From JAHDNZ01 sp036721855 (GTDB lineage: Bacteria; Bacillota; DTU065): a stretch of DNA of 32,774 nt. Numbering within the stretch: position 1 is the first letter of the stretch; every line of letters starts with the position of its first letter. This document shows positions 30,581 through 32,774 of this stretch, piece by piece. Below the pieces are notes generated by a model. It was not told the origin of the DNA and did not search any database. It saw only the letters and a list, made by a program, of their open reading frames with translations. The DNA is taken from contig DAIMKF010000021.1 in assembly GCA_036721855.1 (NCBI GenBank), positions 1-32,774 of the forward strand, in the 5' to 3' direction. The position numbers were made by a program, and so were the translations under genes.

Positions 30581-32584
30581 ATGAACCGACTTAAAAACGA
30601 ACCTTCCCCATATTTAAGATTACATGCCCAAAATCCGATTGATTGGTATCCTTGGGGTCAAGAAGCCTTGCACAAGGCCAAAAGAGATAATGTTCCTATC
30701 TTTCTGTCGATTGGCTATTCGACTTGTCACTGGTGCCATGTTATGAACAAAGAAACATTTACAGATCAACAAGTAGGTAAGCTGCTTAATGAAAACTTTG
30801 TGCCGATCAAAGTAGATAGAGAACAGTATCCGGATGTTGATGCTGTCTACATGGATGCTTGTGTTAAGATGACAGGTTTTGGAGGTTGGCCACTTAATTT
30901 ATTTTTGACACCAGACTTAAAACCTTTTTTTGCCGGGACTTATTTTCCTAAAGTAGATAGCCTTAGAGACATTGGCTTTATTTCATTGTTAAAGAAAATT
31001 AAATGGCTATGGGAAAACGATCGCCAAGACTTAATTGGTGGTAGTGAAAGGTTATTAAATGAGCTTGCCGATGATTATCCACAGGCTATTTTTACCTCAA
31101 ATCTAATTGAAAATCAACTCATAGATCTGAAAACAAAGTATGATACCAAAAATTCCGGGTTTTTGCCTGCTCCAAAGTTTCCGCAGCTTCATACGCTGCT
31201 TTTTGTTTTAGATCAAAGCCATGGATTAAAAGATGATGTTGCACTTAAAATGGCTAATGATACTTTAAAAAGTTTATTGGCAAAAGGTTGTTATGATCAT
31301 GTAGGAGGCGGAATTTATCGTTATTCAACAGACAGCTCTTATAAAATCCCTCACTTTGAAAAGATGCTCTATGATAATGCTTTTCTAATTTACGCCCTTG
31401 CTGAGTTTTATAAAGCAACTAAAGAAATATATTATAAAGAAAAAGCCTTGGAGGTGTTTTACTATCTCCAAGACAACCTGCAAGATAAATCGGGAGGCTT
31501 CTATACAGCAGAAGATGCAGACACTAAAGAAGGAGAAGGGGCATATTATCTTTTTTCAGAGTTAGAGTTAACTGAGATTTTGAATGATTATGAGTTAAAT
31601 ATTTTGACCCAATTCTATCAAGTAGATCATAAAGGTAACTTCAGGGGAAAAATCCACCTGTATCCGAAAGATCAACATTCTTTTGAGTTAGTAGTTTCTG
31701 ATCAGAAGCTAAAGCTAAAACTTACACCAATTTTTAAAAAGCTTAAAAATTGGCGTGAAAAAACAAGAAAAAAGCCATTTGTCGATACAAAGATTTTAAT
31801 CTTTGCTAATGGGCTTTTATTAGCAGCTTTATCTAAAGCGAGCATATGGGACGAAATATTTAAAAAAGAAGCGGAACATCTTTATAGCTATCTGAAGCAA
31901 TATGCTCATTTAAAGCCATTACCTGGTGCTATCCATGGCAGGATTATCTCACAGGGTCATCTAGATGATTATGCCTTTTTAGTTTTTGGCTTTTTAGAAT
32001 ATGGCTTAGCTTTTAATAATAGTGAAGCCATTGAGTTGGCAATAAAATTGACCACAGGCGCAGAAAAGATCTTTTTTGATCAAGAAAATGGAGGTTATTA
32101 CTCCATCTCTAAAGAAACAATCCTTCCGAAAAGACCAAAAAATTATTTTGAAGGAGCATTACCTGGAGGAAACTCTATAATGAGTTTTAATTTGTATAGG
32201 CTAATGCAGCTTACAGGTCAGGAGAAATACCGTTTAGCTTTAGAAAAAACCCTTAATGGAGCAGCAGGAGTTTTAGCAAACTATTCCACAGCAGCACCAT
32301 TTTTAACAATGGTTGGTGGCTGGTATTTAGGTTCACCCTATGAGATTGTTCTATCTTATAACCCAGAAAATGAAAAAGATTTGCAAGAGATAGAATTAAA
32401 ACTCAGACAACAGTTTTTAAGGGGAAGTTTATTTTGGGTAGCAAGTGAAAGTAACAATGTTTTAGGACTATTAAATGGGAGAAGTACAGAAGGTTTGAAT
32501 TTATATCTCTGTCAAAGTGGTCGTTGTGAAAGTAAAATTAGCGGTAAAGACAAGATCCTAGCAAAATTAACAACTATATTCTAA
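30581..32584 (+). CDS. YyaL-type thioredoxin-fold protein (DUF255)
   Basis: A 667-residue protein of the YyaL/SPATA20 family, two domains: an N-terminal thioredoxin-like domain (about 1-160) and a C-terminal alpha/alpha barrel like N-acylglucosamine epimerases (about 190-560). The family opening NEPSPYLRLHAQNPIDWYPW and Cys49-His-Trp-Cys52 (STCHWCHVM) are present, as is GGWPLNLFLTPD. Barrel motifs include GGGIYRYSTDSSYKIPHFEK and MLYDNA. Its function is not settled; protein folding or sugar metabolism has been suggested. Start ATG with AGGAGGACTGGTA. Divergent from the CD3324-type gene, with which it shares the palindrome region. Confidence 0.92.
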   Translation: MNRLKNEPSPYLRLHAQNPIDWYPWGQEALHKAKRDNVPIFLSIGYSTCHWCHVMNKETFTDQQVGKLLNENFVPIKVDREQYPDVDAVYMDACVKMTGFGGWPLNLFLTPDLKPFFAGTYFPKVDSLRDIGFISLLKKIKWLWENDRQDLIGGSERLLNELADDYPQAIFTSNLIENQLIDLKTKYDTKNSGFLPAPKFPQLHTLLFVLDQSHGLKDDVALKMANDTLKSLLAKGCYDHVGGGIYRYSTDSSYKIPHFEKMLYDNAFLIYALAEFYKATKEIYYKEKALEVFYYLQDNLQDKSGGFYTAEDADTKEGEGAYYLFSELELTEILNDYELNILTQFYQVDHKGNFRGKIHLYPKDQHSFELVVSDQKLKLKLTPIFKKLKNWREKTRKKPFVDTKILIFANGLLLAALSKASIWDEIFKKEAEHLYSYLKQYAHLKPLPGAIHGRIISQGHLDDYAFLVFGFLEYGLAFNNSEAIELAIKLTTGAEKIFFDQENGGYYSISKETILPKRPKNYFEGALPGGNSIMSFNLYRLMQLTGQEKYRLALEKTLNGAAGVLANYSTAAPFLTMVGGWYLGSPYEIVLSYNPENEKDLQEIELKLRQQFLRGSLFWVASESNNVLGLLNGRSTEGLNLYLCQSGRCESKISGKDKILAKLTTIF

Positions 32585-32637
32585 ACATCTTACGCAAATA
32601 AAAACCACAACAATTTGAAAGGTGAGTGTTAAGATTG

Positions 32638-32680
32638 AGCAGTACTTAAAGATTATTAGAAGTAAGTGCTGCTTTCTTTA
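32638..32680 (+). terminator. Probable terminator after the YyaL-type gene
   Basis: AGCAGTACTTA (32638-32648) pairs with TAAGTGCTGCT (32663-32673) with one G-U pair, followed by TTCTTTATA. The loop has 14 bases and the tail is T-rich but broken. Confidence 0.6.
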
Positions 32681-32733
32681 TACAAAAAGAAGTATTCTTT
32701 TGGAAGAAAAATATAAACAAGGTGAATTGAAAA

Positions 32734-32766
32734 GTTAAGTTCCACTTTGTAAATTTAACTTCCATG
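32734..32766. repeat. Short direct repeats, possibly an IS end
   Basis: TTAAGTTCCA (32735-32744) and TTAACTTCCA (32755-32764) are 9/10 identical, 20 bases apart, in a block that recalls the multiple terminal repeats of IS21-type insertion sequences. The window ends eight bases later, so no transposase can be seen. Confidence 0.3.
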
Positions 32767-32774
32767 GTAACGGA

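Noticed and set aside
1..32774. tRNA, rRNA or CRISPR arrays
   Set aside because: No cloverleaf, rRNA segment or regularly spaced direct repeats were seen on either strand.

Overview
The window is about 33 kb of AT-rich DNA (roughly 36% GC by eye) from a low-GC, endospore-forming Firmicute, most likely an anaerobic clostridial lineage. The main evidence is the sporulation cluster at 7.8-15.6 kb: spoIIM, a XerD-type recombinase, deoB, dacF, spoIIAA, spoIIAB and sigF, in the order known from Bacillus subtilis, although a divergent ABC exporter sits between deoB and dacF. SLH-domain proteins, many TTG/GTG starts and strong Shine-Dalgarno (SD) sequences agree with this. I cannot name the species.

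Layout. 1-129: 3' end of a group II intron that runs into the end of dapF. 98-5602: dapF (-), a secreted DUF4434-type protein, an ABC-2 drug-export-type pair plus a small membrane protein, and a convergent extended SDR (-). 5603-6577: a long leader with a possible RNA switch ahead of an orphan gene. 6681-9419: an EndoQ-like nuclease, spoIIM and xerD. 9489-12798: deoB and an ABC exporter (-). 12876-18640: dacF, spoIIAA-AB-sigF, a PHP phosphoesterase, a GNAT acetyltransferase and a DUF4127 protein. 18684-20598: an SLH/coiled-coil protein and a wrecked sigma-factor-like gene (-). 20986-22437: an Orn/Lys/Arg decarboxylase family enzyme (-). 22746-28182: a tight operon of ExbB, ExbD, a TonB-like protein, a large secreted protein with a cohesin-like end, and a second SLH/coiled-coil protein. 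28221-30382: a 42-residue basic ORF (-), a GPH-family transporter, a hairpin-rich small-RNA candidate and a CD3324-type HTH regulator preceded by a 28-codon leader ORF (-). 30581-32584: a YyaL-type thioredoxin-fold protein. The last bases carry short repeats that may be the edge of an insertion sequence.

The most interesting signals are: (a) a candidate translational attenuator (leader ORF plus three mutually exclusive pairing segments) before the CD3324-type gene; (b) a sigma-H-like promoter overlapping a 9-bp hairpin that buries the spoIIAA ribosome site, so that only read-through mRNA would carry the closed hairpin; (c) an ExbB-ExbD-TonB system in a spore former, co-transcribed with SLH proteins that also carry a C-terminal membrane helix; (d) a leader before the 6023 gene in which one segment can pair either with an upstream partner or with the ribosome site; and (e) a short minus-strand RNA candidate at 29.8-29.9 kb. 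All are read by eye from base pairing and motifs, and none has been computed or tested.
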